From: Scopulariopsis brevicaulis
Lineage: Eukaryota; Ascomycota; Sordariomycetes; Microascales; Microascaceae
NCBI GenBank assembly: GCA_017657125.1
Contig: JAGFNX010000345.1
Coordinates: forward strand, 1-64,000
Direction of reading: 5' to 3'
DNA: 64,000 bases
Every line of letters begins with the position of its first letter. Position 1 is the stretch's first letter. The notes under the pieces were generated by a model. That model was not told the origin of the DNA and made no database searches. It was given only the letters and a program-made list of their open reading frames with translations. The translations under genes were made by a program, and so were the position numbers. This document shows positions 47,209 to 58,774 of the stretch, in pieces.

Positions 47209-49409
47209 TCAGCAGAGCAGCTTATAAATCCTCTTCCACCTCGGCCAAGCTCTCCTCTCCTCCCGCTCCCTCGCCATCAGTATCGGCAGGCTAAACTCCC
47301 TCCTCCCGGTATCCAGGTCCATGTCCCGAATCTTGACCACCGTCGTCCAGTAGTAAAACTTGTGGCACAGGTAGAAGCTTGCCACGATGGGCGCGGCCAT
47401 GTACTTGAGGAAGAAGCTCTCGGCGAGGTCCCTCGACGACATCTCGCGCCAGCCGATGGGGAACGCGCCGACCCAGAACTGCGCGACGAGCACGAGCACG
47501 TTCATGCCCAGCCCGACGTACGAGCCCAGCACGCCCGCCTGGCTGCGGAACGGGAGGTCCTCGACCCGCCGGCCCTTGCGCGCCCACGCCTTGCGGAAGC
47601 GGATGTGGCACAGGCAGATGGAGCCCCATGTGAAGATGGACGAGAGGCCCGAGGCCGCAAGGAGCCAGTCCAGCACGGTGTCCTGGTCCTTCACGTCGGC
47701 GATGTACGAGAGGAGCCCGACGGTCCCCGCGACGAGGATGGCCACGAGCGGCCGGCCCTTGCGGTCGATGTACGCCAGGAAGCGCGGCGCGAGGTTCTGG
47801 TCCGCGAGTGCCGCGAGCGTCCGGGAGGAGCCGTAGACGGCCGAGTTACCGACGGACAGCACGGCGACGAGGATGACGGCGTTCATTACCGATGGCAGTA
47901 CCGAGATCTTTGCGTTCTCGATGGCGATGACAAAGGGCGACGCGTTGGCCGAAATTGTGTCGGTAGCCTTCTGTGTCGGGTCCGAGAGCAGGCGGCCCTC
48001 GTTGTAGGGGATCAGGAGGCCGATGATGGTGAGGGACACGATGTAGAAGAGGGTGATGCGCCAGAACACCTGCTTGATGGCGGTGGGCAGCGACTTGCGC
48101 GGGTTTGCCGTCTCGGCGGCTGCGAGGCCCACCAGCTCGGTGCCGATGAAGGCGAAGGCGGCGGTGACGAAGACGCTGCAGAGGCCCTTGAAGCCGTTGT
48201 TGAAGGCGCCCGGGTCCTGCCAGAACTTGCCGCCGATATATCCGCTGCCGGGGTAGCCGCCGCAGTTTATGACGATCCCGAGGAGGCTGCGTCCCTGGTC
48301 AGATCTTTTCCTGGCCGCGGCTGGGGGTTAGTTGGGGGAGCTCTTCACTTACATGAAAGCCACCACGGCAACGACCTTGACCATCGCAAAGGTGAACTCG
48401 ACCTCGCCGTAGATTCTTACTCCGGACAAGTTGGATCCCATGGTGACTGCGAGGAACAGGGTGACAAAGCCGGCCTTTACCAGGTCCCTATTCCAGTAGG
48501 TCATGGTGATGGAGGCGGCGACGATCTCGAGCGGTAATATTATGAGCCATTGGAGGGCATAGCTAGGTCCCGGTGTTAACATCCCAGACCCCGAAAGAGG
48601 CAGCACATCACACAAGACGCTCAGAACTTACTTCCAGCCCATGGCGAAGCCCCACGAGGGGTCCAGGAAGCGCGTCGAGTACGATGCGAACGAGCCGGCG
48701 ACCGGGAACGCGACGGCCAGCTCGCCGAGGGCCTGCATCGTACAGTATATCATGACGCCGATGAGCGAAAAGGCGATCAGGAGCGCCGCGGGGCCGCCGT
48801 GGTTCAGCGACTGGCCCGACGCGACGAACAATCCGGTGCCTTGGAGCGGGGATATCACGTCAGACAAGTGTACACCCGAGGGACTGGAATCGCGGCGTAC
48901 GCTACGGCGGGAGAGCCGTGGCGGGGTCCGCGGGAGGGAAACGAAGGTTTGTCCATTGCGAAGTGAATCCGAAATAGGGAGCATGTGGCGCCATGGAAAG
49001 ACGGGAAGCCACGCGAGCGCATCAAAGGCAAAAAAAGGGGAAGACGCGGAAACATACCGATCGAGCCGCCAATGGCAATCATCTGCAGATGCCTCCCCTT
49101 CAGCTTCCTCGCGAGCCCAGAGTGCGCCGTCTGCAGCGTCGCCTGGTGGATATCGTAGTACCGCAAGCCGTCGTGCTCTGCCCTCCCGGCCTCGGCCCTG
49201 ATGGCGGCCTCGTCTTTGGGATCGAGGGGCGTCACGCGGCGGCCGGGGTCGCGGCGGAAGCTGTCGAAGACGCGCGAGGCAACACTGTCGGAGGCCTCGT
49301 CATCGTAGACCGGCTCGCGCATGGTGTGGCTGCTGCCCTGGGCTACCGAGTCCTCCCGGGTCTTGATGGTAGACATCTCGATGACAGGCATGCATCCGTC
49401 GGGGGACAT
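47209..49409 (-). CDS. Amino-acid permease, fungal YAT family (APC superfamily)
   Basis: Proton-coupled amino-acid uptake at the plasma membrane. Four exons on the minus strand: 49409-49058, 48839-48632, 48562-48353 and 48286-47209 (introns of 218, 69 and 66 nt), 615 residues. The family signature after a ~110-residue cytosolic N-terminus reads LARKLKGRHLQMIAIGGSIG joined to TGLFVASGQSL (helix 1, split by intron 1). Next come FSLIGVMIYCTMQALGELAVAFPVAGSF (helix 2), GFAMGWNYALQWLIILPLEIVAAS (helix 3, split by intron 2) and FAFIGTELVGLAAAETANPRKSLPTAI (helix 6 and its loop). About 12 helices are apparent. The C-terminal tail is basic. The third acceptor is at 48287 rather than the nearer AG at 48298 because only that choice keeps the frame. 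Amino-acid specificity is not predictable. Confidence 0.92.
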
Positions 49410-51008
49410 GGCGCTTGTGGGGTGGGCATTCGCGGGTAAGGAGGTATGGGGTTGGGAGAGTTCGTGGGTGGCGGCTGTCGGGTCGGTTCAGGCGCGATTG
49501 AACCACACGCCGGTCACGGCGGCGGAGCGCATGCGCGGGCGGGCGAGCTCGGAGAGGGCGGTGGGGAAAAGGGGATCGTGCGGGCGGTCGGGTAGCGCGT
49601 GTTCCCCACGGGGATTCGAGATCGTGGAGGCGTGCCGATCGTCGGGTGGAATCGCGGTTGGCGTGCTAGGAAAATAAGCTCAGGTCGCGATTCGGACGTT
49701 CGCCGGGCGGGTGGGTCGGCGACTATGACGGCTCTCGGGTCGCTTCTCTACAGATCTTTGATCGATCGTGCGCAGTCTCTCGAAACGAAAGTGATGTCGT
49801 GATGCCACCGCAGCGACAATGGCAATAATTCTTGGTGTGCGAGGGAAGGCGGGAAGGTTCCGGAGAATGACGGCCTGGAGGGGACAAGGTGGAGGTAAGC
49901 ACACAATCTTACCCCATACCCCATAATTCCCAAGAGAAGGGCACCGCTCCATCCCGGGTTGGGGCCGCCTGGACCCCTGCTAGCGGGTCCCGATGGAACA
50001 GGGCTTGCAATGGCATGTGGGAGCCGAGACCTCGCTACAAGTATACTGTCTGCGGGAAATGCAGCACAGGTACATGCTGCCTAATATGCGAGGGAGGGAG
50101 GATGGTGAGGAATGGCGGCCGCTTGGATGGATCCTCTCGCGCTATGGACGAATGAGGTGACCGGTCTTCTCCATCGGGCCAAGACTGGACAGCGCCATGG
50201 CGCGATGACACCGTCCCTGTTTTGGGCGGGCTGTGCGGTGTTGGCGTGCTCTATTGGACTCCAGGTTCCACGCAGCGCCGAGACCCGGGCTGAGGGTGAC
50301 CTCGCCGAACACGGTTTACATGTAACCAGGCGCTGAGTCGCGCTGAGGACGGCTGGGGCCGGCCCAGTCTCGCACAAAGCGTGGCATTGTGCAAAGAGGT
50401 AAAAGAAGCCTGGTGGGGGTGTTACATGTATATACCACGTAGCAATTCAGGTAAATTCCATGTCAGCTTGACTGCTCTGTCCGAGACACTCACACCCGAA
50501 CCCGGTGTGCCTGATATCAGTCTCATCTCAGCATCTGCACCACCGCGGCATTGCTCAATTTACGTCAAAGTATTAAAGTACCACTCGTGTTTTGGCGACC
50601 GATTTACACATTTGTATTGTCAGCTTACCCAGTGCGACTCTTTCTCAATTGCTGTACTGAGTGACCCTGGCAGGCCTATTCTGCGTCTTCTGAAGAACCC
50701 AGGATGGCCTTGGAATCGTGGGTCACGAGGACTGTAGCCCCTCCTGGACGTGCATTTGATGGGGGAATTTGTGGGGAAAGCGGTCATGACCTGTTTTCCA
50801 GTGTGTCCCGCGTCCCGTCTTTAGCTTGGTGGGGTAGGGAATCGCCTCTAAGAAAAGCACCGAGCGCGGAGAACATCACCAGCAAATATCTTTGAGAATA
50901 CAAGATTTCATAATGTTTCCCGAAGTATGATTAAAACACCAGCCCATATCAACCCGACGCTATGGAATATCAAACTACTTCTAAACCCCTTCGGACTCGT
51001 CCCCAACC
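49410..51008. other. Intergenic region (1.6 kb)
   Basis: Between the permease start and the 3' end of the oxidoreductase gene, both minus strand. It should include the permease promoter. A GATA-type sequence (for example GATC/TATC words) is not clustered. Nothing recognisable. Confidence 0.4.
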
Positions 51009-52187
51009 CTAAGGCACGACCTTCCAGACGAGCCTCTCTCCGCTAGGAGCCCGGCTCCGGAGGAGATCAAGCGCATTCGTCGCACGCTCCAACAGCGTAT
51101 CACCCTCGACGACCCGTTGCCTCAGTGGCTGCACGATGCCCTGCTCAAGCAGCGCGGGTATGATCTCCGGTTGGAGGTGCTCCCTGAAGAACTCATTCTA
51201 CCACCGCGAACAGTCCTGTTAGCAATGACTCCCACATCGAGGCCCGGAATAGATAAAACTCACCCGTGCGTAGAAATGCGTCCTGACACCCCGCAGAACG
51301 ACGCCCTCAGCCCACTTCCCCTCGAGGCATTTGCTCACGTCTCCCTCGTAGATCGGCGCCTCCGCCTCCGTCGCGTCGCGCACGATGACGGGCAGCAGGA
51401 CCGCCACCCTGCTCCCCGACTCCGCGATTCTAGAGATAGGTTCTAGCGTCCCGTGGAGAAGCCCGATGCAGTCGAGGATAAAAGGGATCCGCGGCGCGGC
51501 TCCCTTCTTCTCGCCGGCGTACGCGAGAATCTTTTCCGTTACGTCGCCCTCGTTGTAATCAAATGTCGCTGTTGCTCCGAGGCCCTTCAGGTGCTCGTGG
51601 TGCCGGGCACTCGCGACGGCAATGATGTTCTCGTATCCCCAGTGCCGCAGCACCTGCAGCGCATACATCCCCACGCTCCCCGCACCGCCCCAGACCACGA
51701 TCGGCGCCTTGGCATGCTCTGACTTCCAGTCCCGCGAGACAGGCCACGGGAGCTCAAGGCCCAGGTCCGCCGTCGCGGCATGGAACACCGTCACCAGCGA
51801 GCTCCCCACCGTCGCAGCCGCCCTCAGCGGCACCTCACCCGGGACCCGCGACACGCGGTACGCCGGGACGGTGACGTACTCCTGCTGCGCCCTGTGCTGC
51901 GGTTCCTCGTGCGCGAAGCCGGACACGCGGTCGCCTACCTTTAGCGAGGTGACGTTCGGGCCTAGCGCCGCGACGAGGCCCGCGAAGGTGTCGCCGGGGA
52001 TCTGGTTGGGGGTGGTGCCAAGGCCGCCGTCGGCTTGATGAAGGTCGAGGGGGGAGGAGCCGGTCCATTTTACTTGGACTAGGACCTCGTCTGCTTCGGG
52101 GCGGAGGGTGGGGACGTCAATTTGGGTTAGCGGCTGGCGGGGGCCGGGCATGGCGATGGCCTTGTGGGTGCTTGGTATGGAGGACAT
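51009..52187 (-). CDS. MDR-superfamily zinc-independent oxidoreductase (enoyl-reductase-like)
   Basis: Medium-chain dehydrogenase/reductase that would use NAD(P)H. Two exons: 52187-51264 (308 codons) and 51197-51009 (63 codons with stop), 66-nt intron, 370 residues. The N-terminal GroES-like domain includes EVLVQVKWTGSSPLDLHQADGG and PGDTFAGLVAALGPNVTSLKVGDRVSGF. The nucleotide-binding site is IVVWGGAGSVGMYALQVLRHWG with GGAGSVG. The cysteine/histidine zinc ligands of classical alcohol dehydrogenases are missing, which points to the quinone oxidoreductase / trans-acting enoyl reductase side of the family, often seen beside secondary-metabolite genes. No polyketide or peptide synthase lies nearby, so a link to a cluster is not supported. 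The second exon (NEFFREHLQPEIIPALLEQG... GERLVWKVVP) is a typical C-terminal segment. The substrate is unknown. Confidence 0.9.
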
Positions 52188-53878
52188 GGCGGCGTTGGCT
52201 GGTGTCTCGGGTATAATGGGTTGAGGGGTGATGTGTTCGTGAGTTCTGACTTGATGGATGCGACGACGATGATATCTCTGGGGGGATTTGGAGATATCAC
52301 AAATAGAAGAGAAAAGTCTTAGGATGTTAAGATGTTGGCTGCTGCTCTTCGGTGTATGTGTGAAGGAACACTGTATTGACGTCTTGATCCTGGCTACTCA
52401 TGGCGTTCTATCCTGCCGTTTATATACGCCGAGCTCCTTCTACGATCAGGGCTGTCGACAACAATTGCACTCGTGTTCGTGTTGTCGCTCGTAGGTCACT
52501 AATGCCGACGATACATTTGTCAAGCGGAGCTCGAAGGAAGCGATATTTGCAATCCTTCGCATTGGATGCGAGGTCGTTCGACTTGGGTGAGGGATAATTG
52601 GTCCCATTAGTAAAGTCATCGATACTTTTGTCGAGAGAGCTCGAAGGATGGATGCTGGAAGGGAGCGAAATTTGTAAGCCTGGTTCCTCATCCCAAGGAC
52701 AGTGTATTACTCGGTCGACCCTGCGGATGGTGCAATACTTGTAAACCGCCATGGCGTGAAGAAACATGCGGCGGCCCACGGGGAAGCTTGTTTTGCTGTG
52801 GGGCCCAAAGACTTCTTGGCTACAAAGGTCTCACCGTCGATCCCCGAACAATAAACGGACGCCGAGCCTTGGCTTTTAACGGAGAAGCTGCCGAGATATC
52901 TCCAGGAAAAGTACGGAACTATACCGACAGGTGACGGATCCGGTCGGCGAAACGGCCTGCACGCTGACTGTACAAGATATACGACATACGCGTATCTCGA
53001 GGTACATGCGAGAAATTAAACTGTCGATTAGTGCGAAGGCTAGGCGTTAATGTTGGTCGCGCCAAGACGAGCCAAAGGTGGACAAGGGGCATGAACTGAC
53101 GAAGGATCTTCGTCGGTTTCATGCCATCGACCTCCTAGTACTTGTACGTGAAAAGGGGTCTTCGAGATGAACCGAGGCGCGTGTGAACGAGGTGGCGAGC
53201 ACGAAACATGGTAACATCACGGTCATGAGGTACGGCATTTGGAGGCTTAGCTCCTGCTATCCGTCCTGAATCGCGACGTCATGCTGGCACCAGATTCGGC
53301 GCAGGGACCGCAAGGCAACTGCGCGCGGGCCCCATGAGGATACGGCGTATACAAGTACCTTGTAGTGCCGGAACGGAGGGAGCAGAGAGCCGAGGATGGG
53401 AAAGCAGCAGCCGAGGAGGCAGCCCATCGTCATTTTCCCTGCCTAACCAGATATGGACGATGCGAGCCCCGACCACAGCAGGCAGCAGTGCAACGGACGG
53501 GTGGATCGCCCAAGTACCGGGCAAGGATATCTGTGGGACCCTGTATCCAGGGCCGCCGTCCAGGGCCAGGGTCTAACAAACAACGCCCCGTTGCTGCAGC
53601 GGGACGGGGGCAGGAACGGCAGCGCGCTTTCCGCATTGGGCTCCGTGGCGAGTCTCCATATCCTTGAAGCGGGAAATCTCAGCCCGCGCCCACCCCTTTA
53701 ATGACCCCCCCGTTCTTCAGAAGGAAATTTCGCAAGAGGGCGTTTGTTCGTCCGGGTCTCACTCTCGCCTTTTTCATCGCAGCCCACGGAAGTGGAAGAA
53801 AGCCGGGAACTCGAACAAACCACCAGCGCGCACCCATAACCTCGTTTTCTCTCGCCCTCACGCGCGGACTGCACCAAG
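52188..53878. other. Divergent intergenic region (1.7 kb)
   Basis: Separates the oxidoreductase (-) from the ceramide synthase (+). It holds both promoters. No gene, repeat or tRNA recognised; short frames on both strands look random. Confidence 0.45.
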
Positions 53879-55218
53879 ATGGGCACCGCGGAGATAACCC
53901 CGATCCTCAACAGCCCAGCCCACCGGCTGTCGTCGGCAACGTCGGAAAATGGCCCAACGCGCCGGCGGGCCAAGTCCGGCGCCGGCGCGATGCGCAGGCT
54001 GAGCGAGCACAAGCGGCCCTCGAAGCGCAGAAAGGCGCCGTCCGCCCTGCGCCGCTTCAAGAGCTTTGCGCTCAGGCACACCTGGGCCATCCCGCTCCTC
54101 ATGCTTATCCCCTTCGGCGCGGCCTACGCTCTCAACCCGACAGACTCGAACCCCATCCGGCGCTTCATCTTCCCCTCCTACAGACTCGACGGGGAGGCGG
54201 GCGCCCCGGCGCAGTACGGCAAGGGCCTCTGGGACATTGCGCTCGTCTCCTTTTACACCATCGTCCTGTCCTTCACGCGCGAGTTCGTCATGCAGGAGCT
54301 CCTCCGGCCCCTCGCGCGCGCCTCGGGCATCCACTCGCGCGGCAAGCAGCAGCGCTTCATGGAGCAGATGTACACGGCCGTGTACTTTGGCGTCATGGGC
54401 CCCGCGGGCATCTGGGTGATGCGCCGCACGCCCGTCTGGTACTTCAACACGCGGGGGATGTATGAGCACTTCCCGCACAAGACGCACGAGGCGGAGTTCA
54501 AGATGTATTACCTGGTCCAGGCCGCGTACTGGGCGCAGCAGGCCATTGTCATGCTGCTCGGCCTGGAGAAGCGGAGGAAGGACTTCAAGGAGCTTGTGGG
54601 GCATCATATCGTGACCCTGGCGCTTATTGCGCTGAGCTACAGGTTCCATTTTGGTTACATCGGGATCGCGGTATATCTGACGCACGATATTAGCGATTTC
54701 TTCCTTGCGGTAAGTCTCTCTGCCCCACGCCGTCCGTCGCCGCGCCCATCTAGAACAGCACTGACTGAACCCCGTCTCAGACCTCCAAGTCGCTCCACTA
54801 CGTCAACAGCCGCTTCGTCGGCCCATACTTCGCCCTCTGCATCGGCATGTGGACCTACCTCCGCCACTACCTCAACCTGCGCATCCTCTACTCGCTCCTC
54901 TTCGAGTACCGCACCGTCGGACCCTACGGGATGGACTGGGAGGCGGGACAGTATAAGGGCGTCCTGTCCAACGTCATCACGTTCGTGCTGCTCGCCTCCC
55001 TGCAGGCCCTCAACCTGTTCTGGCTGTACTGCCTGCTCCGCGCCGCGTACAAGCTCGTGGTGCTCAATGTTGCCAAGGACGACCGGTCCGAGGACTCGGA
55101 GGGCGAGGAGGAGGGCGAGGAGGTTGTGGATGGCGAGATTGCTGGCGGGGCGAGCACGGGGGTCGAGGTTGGCGGGGAGGCCGTGGCTGTCCCGGCGAAG
55201 AGGAATGGTGCCCTCTAG
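53879..55218 (+). CDS. LAG1: Ceramide synthase (sphingosine N-acyltransferase), LAG1/LAC1 family
   Basis: ER enzyme joining a fatty acyl-CoA to a sphingoid base. Two exons: 53879-54709 (277 codons) and 54781-55218 (146 codons with stop), 71-nt intron, 422 residues. After a basic N-terminal tail (RRLSEHKRPSKRRKAPSALRR) there are several membrane helices and the TLC domain. The Lag1 motif is visible: RRKDFKELVGHHIVTLALIALSY with the two catalytic histidines His242 and His243, then THDISDFFLA-TSKSLHYVNSRF across the intron, with the acidic pair typical of the family. The tail after the last helix is acidic (SEDSEGEEEGEEVVDGE). Filamentous fungi usually have two such enzymes (LagA and BarA types) that make different ceramides; I cannot say which this is. 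The join is confirmed by motif continuity. Confidence 0.94.
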
Positions 55219-56562
55219 GACGGGGCAGGGCACGATGCGAGACGGCATCGCACTACTCATACCTAAACCTAATGTTTAATAGCCCGTGTTGGACAACCGG
55301 AGGGGCCGCGGGAGGCCCAATATGTCCACCTTCATGTTGAGAACGCATGTAGCAATAGTAGTAATGAATCAAATCCAAAATACAATCAATCAATGAGCTC
55401 GGCGTCTCCGCCTAAGGCACGAGAGTGCTCGCTAACAGATTCGTGGTCTTCGGGGCTTCGGAAGCGGCAGGTGTAAGTGCAGGGCCCGCCGCCGCAGTGC
55501 TACTCTCGGTCGAGCTCGCGTTACTCCTAAACCTCGTGCTTGGCTGTCCAGAAGAAGTAGAGGCCTGGGGCATGGCGTCTATCGCTAGAGCTCCCGCGCA
55601 TGGGCAAGGGGCTGTCGGGCACCTCCGCAATTCACTGTCTTGACTGTGACACCGGTGAATTGACCATGGGTAGACGAATAAGTCATGACTTTGACTAATG
55701 ATTGAGGGACTAAACCACAACGCTGGCCACAACCCAGCCCCGTGCCCAAGACCGCATGCTCCTCCCGCAAAGTCCCAGCAACACCGCAGTTAAAAGACTA
55801 ATAAAAGAAAATCTAAACATGGGAGAAGACCGTCGCCCCTTGCCCTTTGACCCCCATTCCCCTTCCCCGATCCCTTTATCCCATCCCCTCACATTTCCGA
55901 GCTTCGCATGCGCGGGTCGTCCTCCCGCGCGGTTACCGGCTCCGGCGTGAGCGGAGACGAGTCGGAAGGCGTCAGTCCGGTGCTGATCCCGTCAGAACGG
56001 AAGAAGGCGGAAGGCGTATGGATAGTCTCGTGCGGGTCCCTTGGCGAACTTGGCCCGGTGGGGAGCGGGACCATCTCCCGGGGTGGGGGAGCAGGAGGCG
56101 GATAAGTAGTTTCCCCGGAGGTCGATGATACGACGAATGCCCCGTGGAGGGATGCCAAACCTCCGAAGATTGGGAAGCAAGAGATCGGTGGATGATTTCT
56201 TCGAAGATCGGTGATGGCTCGGAGGTCGCAACGGGAGGAACTAACATCTTGGAGGTCCCGACGGAAGGAGCTACCGTCTCATAGGTTCCGACGGAAAGAG
56301 TCACCATCTCGTAGGTCCTGATGGAAGGAACCACCGTCTCGGAGGAGGTCGATGCCGGCGGGATGCAAGAACAAATCGCGGGAAGGCGGTTGCGTGGTTT
56401 CGGTGGCGGTTGCGGTTGCTGGGGGCACTGGCGGAAGGTGGAGCTCAGGGACTCTCGGGGCAGCGGCGCGGGATACGTATAACGGAGGTCAGGTCGCGGG
56501 CAGAGGATATCGAGCTCCCACTCCTCCATCCCCGCCATCCCCTTTCGCGTGAAGGAATTGAA
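55219..56562. other. Convergent intergenic region with uncertain minus-strand Pro/Ser-rich frames
   Basis: Between the ceramide synthase (+) and V-ATPase subunit f (-). Minus-strand open frames at 56538-55972 (begins with ATG), 56158-55889 and 55732-55412 encode Pro/Ser/Thr-rich sequence. The frame ending at 55889 has a protein-like end (FFRSDGISTGLTPSDSSPLTPEPVTAREDD). They could be exons of an unrecognised gene, but I cannot assemble a convincing model. Confidence 0.35.
56221..56340. repeat. 30-bp tandem repeat, four units
   Basis: Four consecutive 30-bp imperfect units beginning GGAGGTCGCAACGG, GGAGGTCCCGACGG, ATAGGTTCCGACGG and GTAGGTCCTGATGG. Read on the minus strand they stay in one frame and give 10-residue repeats such as ETVVPSIRTY and EMVTLSVGTY. 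It lies about 220 bases beyond the stop of the V-ATPase subunit gene. Confidence 0.9.
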
Positions 56563-57005
56563 CTACAATGCGATCTCGCCCCTGGCGTGACCGCGCCTGC
56601 CCAGGAGCACCTGGCCGCAGCAGCAGATTAGGAAACACTGCAGTGATCGTTAGCACTCGAACGTTGAATTATTCGGGGCTTGGTCGGTGTCGGGACGAAT
56701 GGAAGAGAGGTCTGAGCGGGACGGCGTACTGCGTAGACGACGATGGCCATTATTATGTTCCAGACGATCTCGGGCGCGGACTCCGGCGGGGGGTCCTCGG
56801 TGCCCCCCGTGAGGGACTCGTGCTTGATGGAGAAGAGCGCGGCGAGGACTCCGAGGATGGCCATGGCAGCTATGGACACGACGATGCTGTAGTTGACCCC
56901 ATAAGTTAGTCTTCCTGTCTGATGCGCCCGCGATCGCGGGAGCCGTACGCGGCGAGCTTCATACCAGAACCACGCCGTCATGGGCGAGACGAGAAGGAGC
57001 TTCAT
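56563..57005 (-). CDS. V-ATPase V0 subunit f (RNase-kappa-like small membrane protein)
   Basis: A 90-residue, two-helix protein spread over three exons: 57005-56965, 56886-56730 and 56637-56563 (introns of 78 and 92 nt). Intron 1 has an ACTAAC branch site and ACAG acceptor; intron 2 has GCTAAC close to GCAG. Exon phases match. The product reads TAWFCIVVSIAAMAILGVLA (helix 1), ALFSIKHESLTGG, a short acidic TEDPPPESAP loop, then IVWNIIMAIVVYACFLICCC (helix 2) and QVLLGRRGHARGEIAL. This layout, with NHES/KHES after helix 1, an acid-proline loop, and a Cys-rich helix 2 ending in (C/F)QV.L.RR, corresponds to yeast Ypr170w-b, the f subunit of the V-ATPase proton pore, and to animal RNase kappa. It would sit in the vacuolar/endosomal membrane. 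The short length and introns make it easy to miss. Confidence 0.82.
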
Positions 57006-57331
57006 CTTTGTGGTTGATGAGATGCGGGCAGACGCGGGTAAGAATTAGTTGCCGATATGGAGAGGTGCAGAAGAGCGTCTGGCGATGGATAACGATGGGA
57101 TGCTGGATTCGAATTGGCGAGCTGCGTGTGGTTGAAGCTCCGGCTGACGTGGGCAAGCTCCCTTCTCGAGTCGCATATTTTGGCCTCAGGCATCACAAGT
57201 CCAAACCTCAGCTTCCAAGGTTCCAGACCGGGTGGGTGAGGCCTAATTAAAGTTGCTACCAGCAGGTGGCTGATGACCATAACGTCCGAAAACGGTTAGA
57301 ATTTCGTACACTGACCCTGGCGTCTTACCCC

Positions 57332-57536
57332 GGAAGGAATTCGGACCCGAATTTCTCGCGCCTCTGCGCGAGGAGGAGATACCCGAGTTTCTTAAAGGAA
57401 GGAGATTCCTAAATTCGCGAGAGCCTCCGTGAGGGGAAGGAGATGCCCGAATATTTTAAGGAAGGAGACGCCTGAATTTCTCGTCGAAGGGGATATCTAA
57501 TTTTCTCTCGAGGAAGGAGATACCCGAATTTCTGAA
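57332..57536. repeat. Degenerate tandem array, consensus GGAAGGAGATACCCGAATTT
   Basis: Seven imperfect copies of 25-40 bases, each with GGAAGGAGA-like start and (C)CCGAATTTCT-like end, for example at 57332, 57371, 57400, 57436, 57464, 57487 and 57511. Some copies end in TCGCGAG or CTCGAG palindromic words. Non-coding. Confidence 0.75.
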
Positions 57537-58774
57537 GTCTATACTACCTACCTACCCCGTGTCCCTAGTAGAGAATACCTTCGTACCTGACTTTTGAGAC
57601 CTTCTCCCTATGCCCTGCCATACCCGCTCGTCCACCGTCGCCAAGCCGCCGTCACATGTTCGGAGGGATGAGAGCTCGCGTCGTCAACTCCTCATGATAC
57701 GCGTCCCGGGATGGCACTCCTTATCGATACTTGCAGAGCAACTTCTTCCACTTCGACCCTGTAATGAGGGTATACTTAACGGTGGGACGGACACATCCCA
57801 CGGGGCAGCAACGCCTGACTCAGAACTCGCAACAGGGTGATGGAACTTCCAGACATTGGAGCCCAGCATGTCTCGAGAGGAACGGGCATGAGATGAACCT
57901 TTACCGCCCCGGGAGTAGCATCCCCTGCCCGGCTGACGACGGGGTGGCAAGCTCATGACGACGCGGTGCCATGCCTCGAGTCCGTGGCACGTCGTCCCTT
58001 GCCTGAGGGAACAAAAGTTCGAAAACACAACTTCGGAGACGCAGGTGGCGACGTCGGGAGTTAGGAGGGCATGTCAACGGACAACCTGCCGATGTTGGGC
58101 GACCATGCAGTCCTATCCGTTGCGCAGAGGCTCCGTCCTATGTGAGCGCTCACCGATGTCCGGGGCCCCCGCTTCCTGGACGATGGCCAGGTAGGAATTG
58201 GGGCTCGTCAGCCTCTCAGTGGCTGCATGTAATATGCTGACCTGACATGCGTGGATTATGGATGCTGACAATGTTCGGCGGCTGTGCGGCGCGGCCAGAA
58301 TCGTGGCCGCCGTTGAATACGAAGGACCTTCCAACTCGGTCAACGCACGGCGGCTCGTCATGCGTCGTGACACCACCTTCGTCCAGATCCTCGTCAACAT
58401 GCGCCGGCGAGGCACACGGCAACGCGCCTTGCGATGCTGCGACGTTGGGAGCCAACGTGCATCGCTCCGTCGAGGTTCAGCGGCTCCAGCTCCAATCACG
58501 GGACAAGCAGCCTCTGCCGACAGGCGTAAGAGAGCGACTAACAGTAGCGTCCGCGTGGGGGATCCTTGTGGGGTCCGGTTCGTCTGAATTTAGCTCGCTG
58601 CATCAGATCCTTCGACACCTCCCCCGCGTCTCACCCGCTGATTCCAACAAATCCCAAGTATTCCTTTGGGAGGAATTCTAACACCTCACATGCCTTGGAA
58701 GGGCCGAAGGGGCCGTGGAGGACAATATTGGCACATGTCTTCATTAATATGAGGGCTGGAATGCATGAATCCCT

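Noticed and set aside
47362..48537. 391-codon plus-strand frame opposite the permease
   Set aside because: Antisense shadow; it also crosses permease introns without any splice pattern of its own.
51009..55218. A secondary-metabolite cluster around the enoyl-reductase-like gene
   Set aside because: No synthase, P450, transcription factor or transporter set lies nearby; the neighbours are housekeeping genes.
56887..56964. Reading through instead of splicing intron 1 of the V-ATPase subunit gene (YEARRVRLPRSRAHQTG insert)
   Set aside because: The insert is strongly basic just before a membrane helix, whereas splicing at canonical sites gives a product that matches the known family layout.
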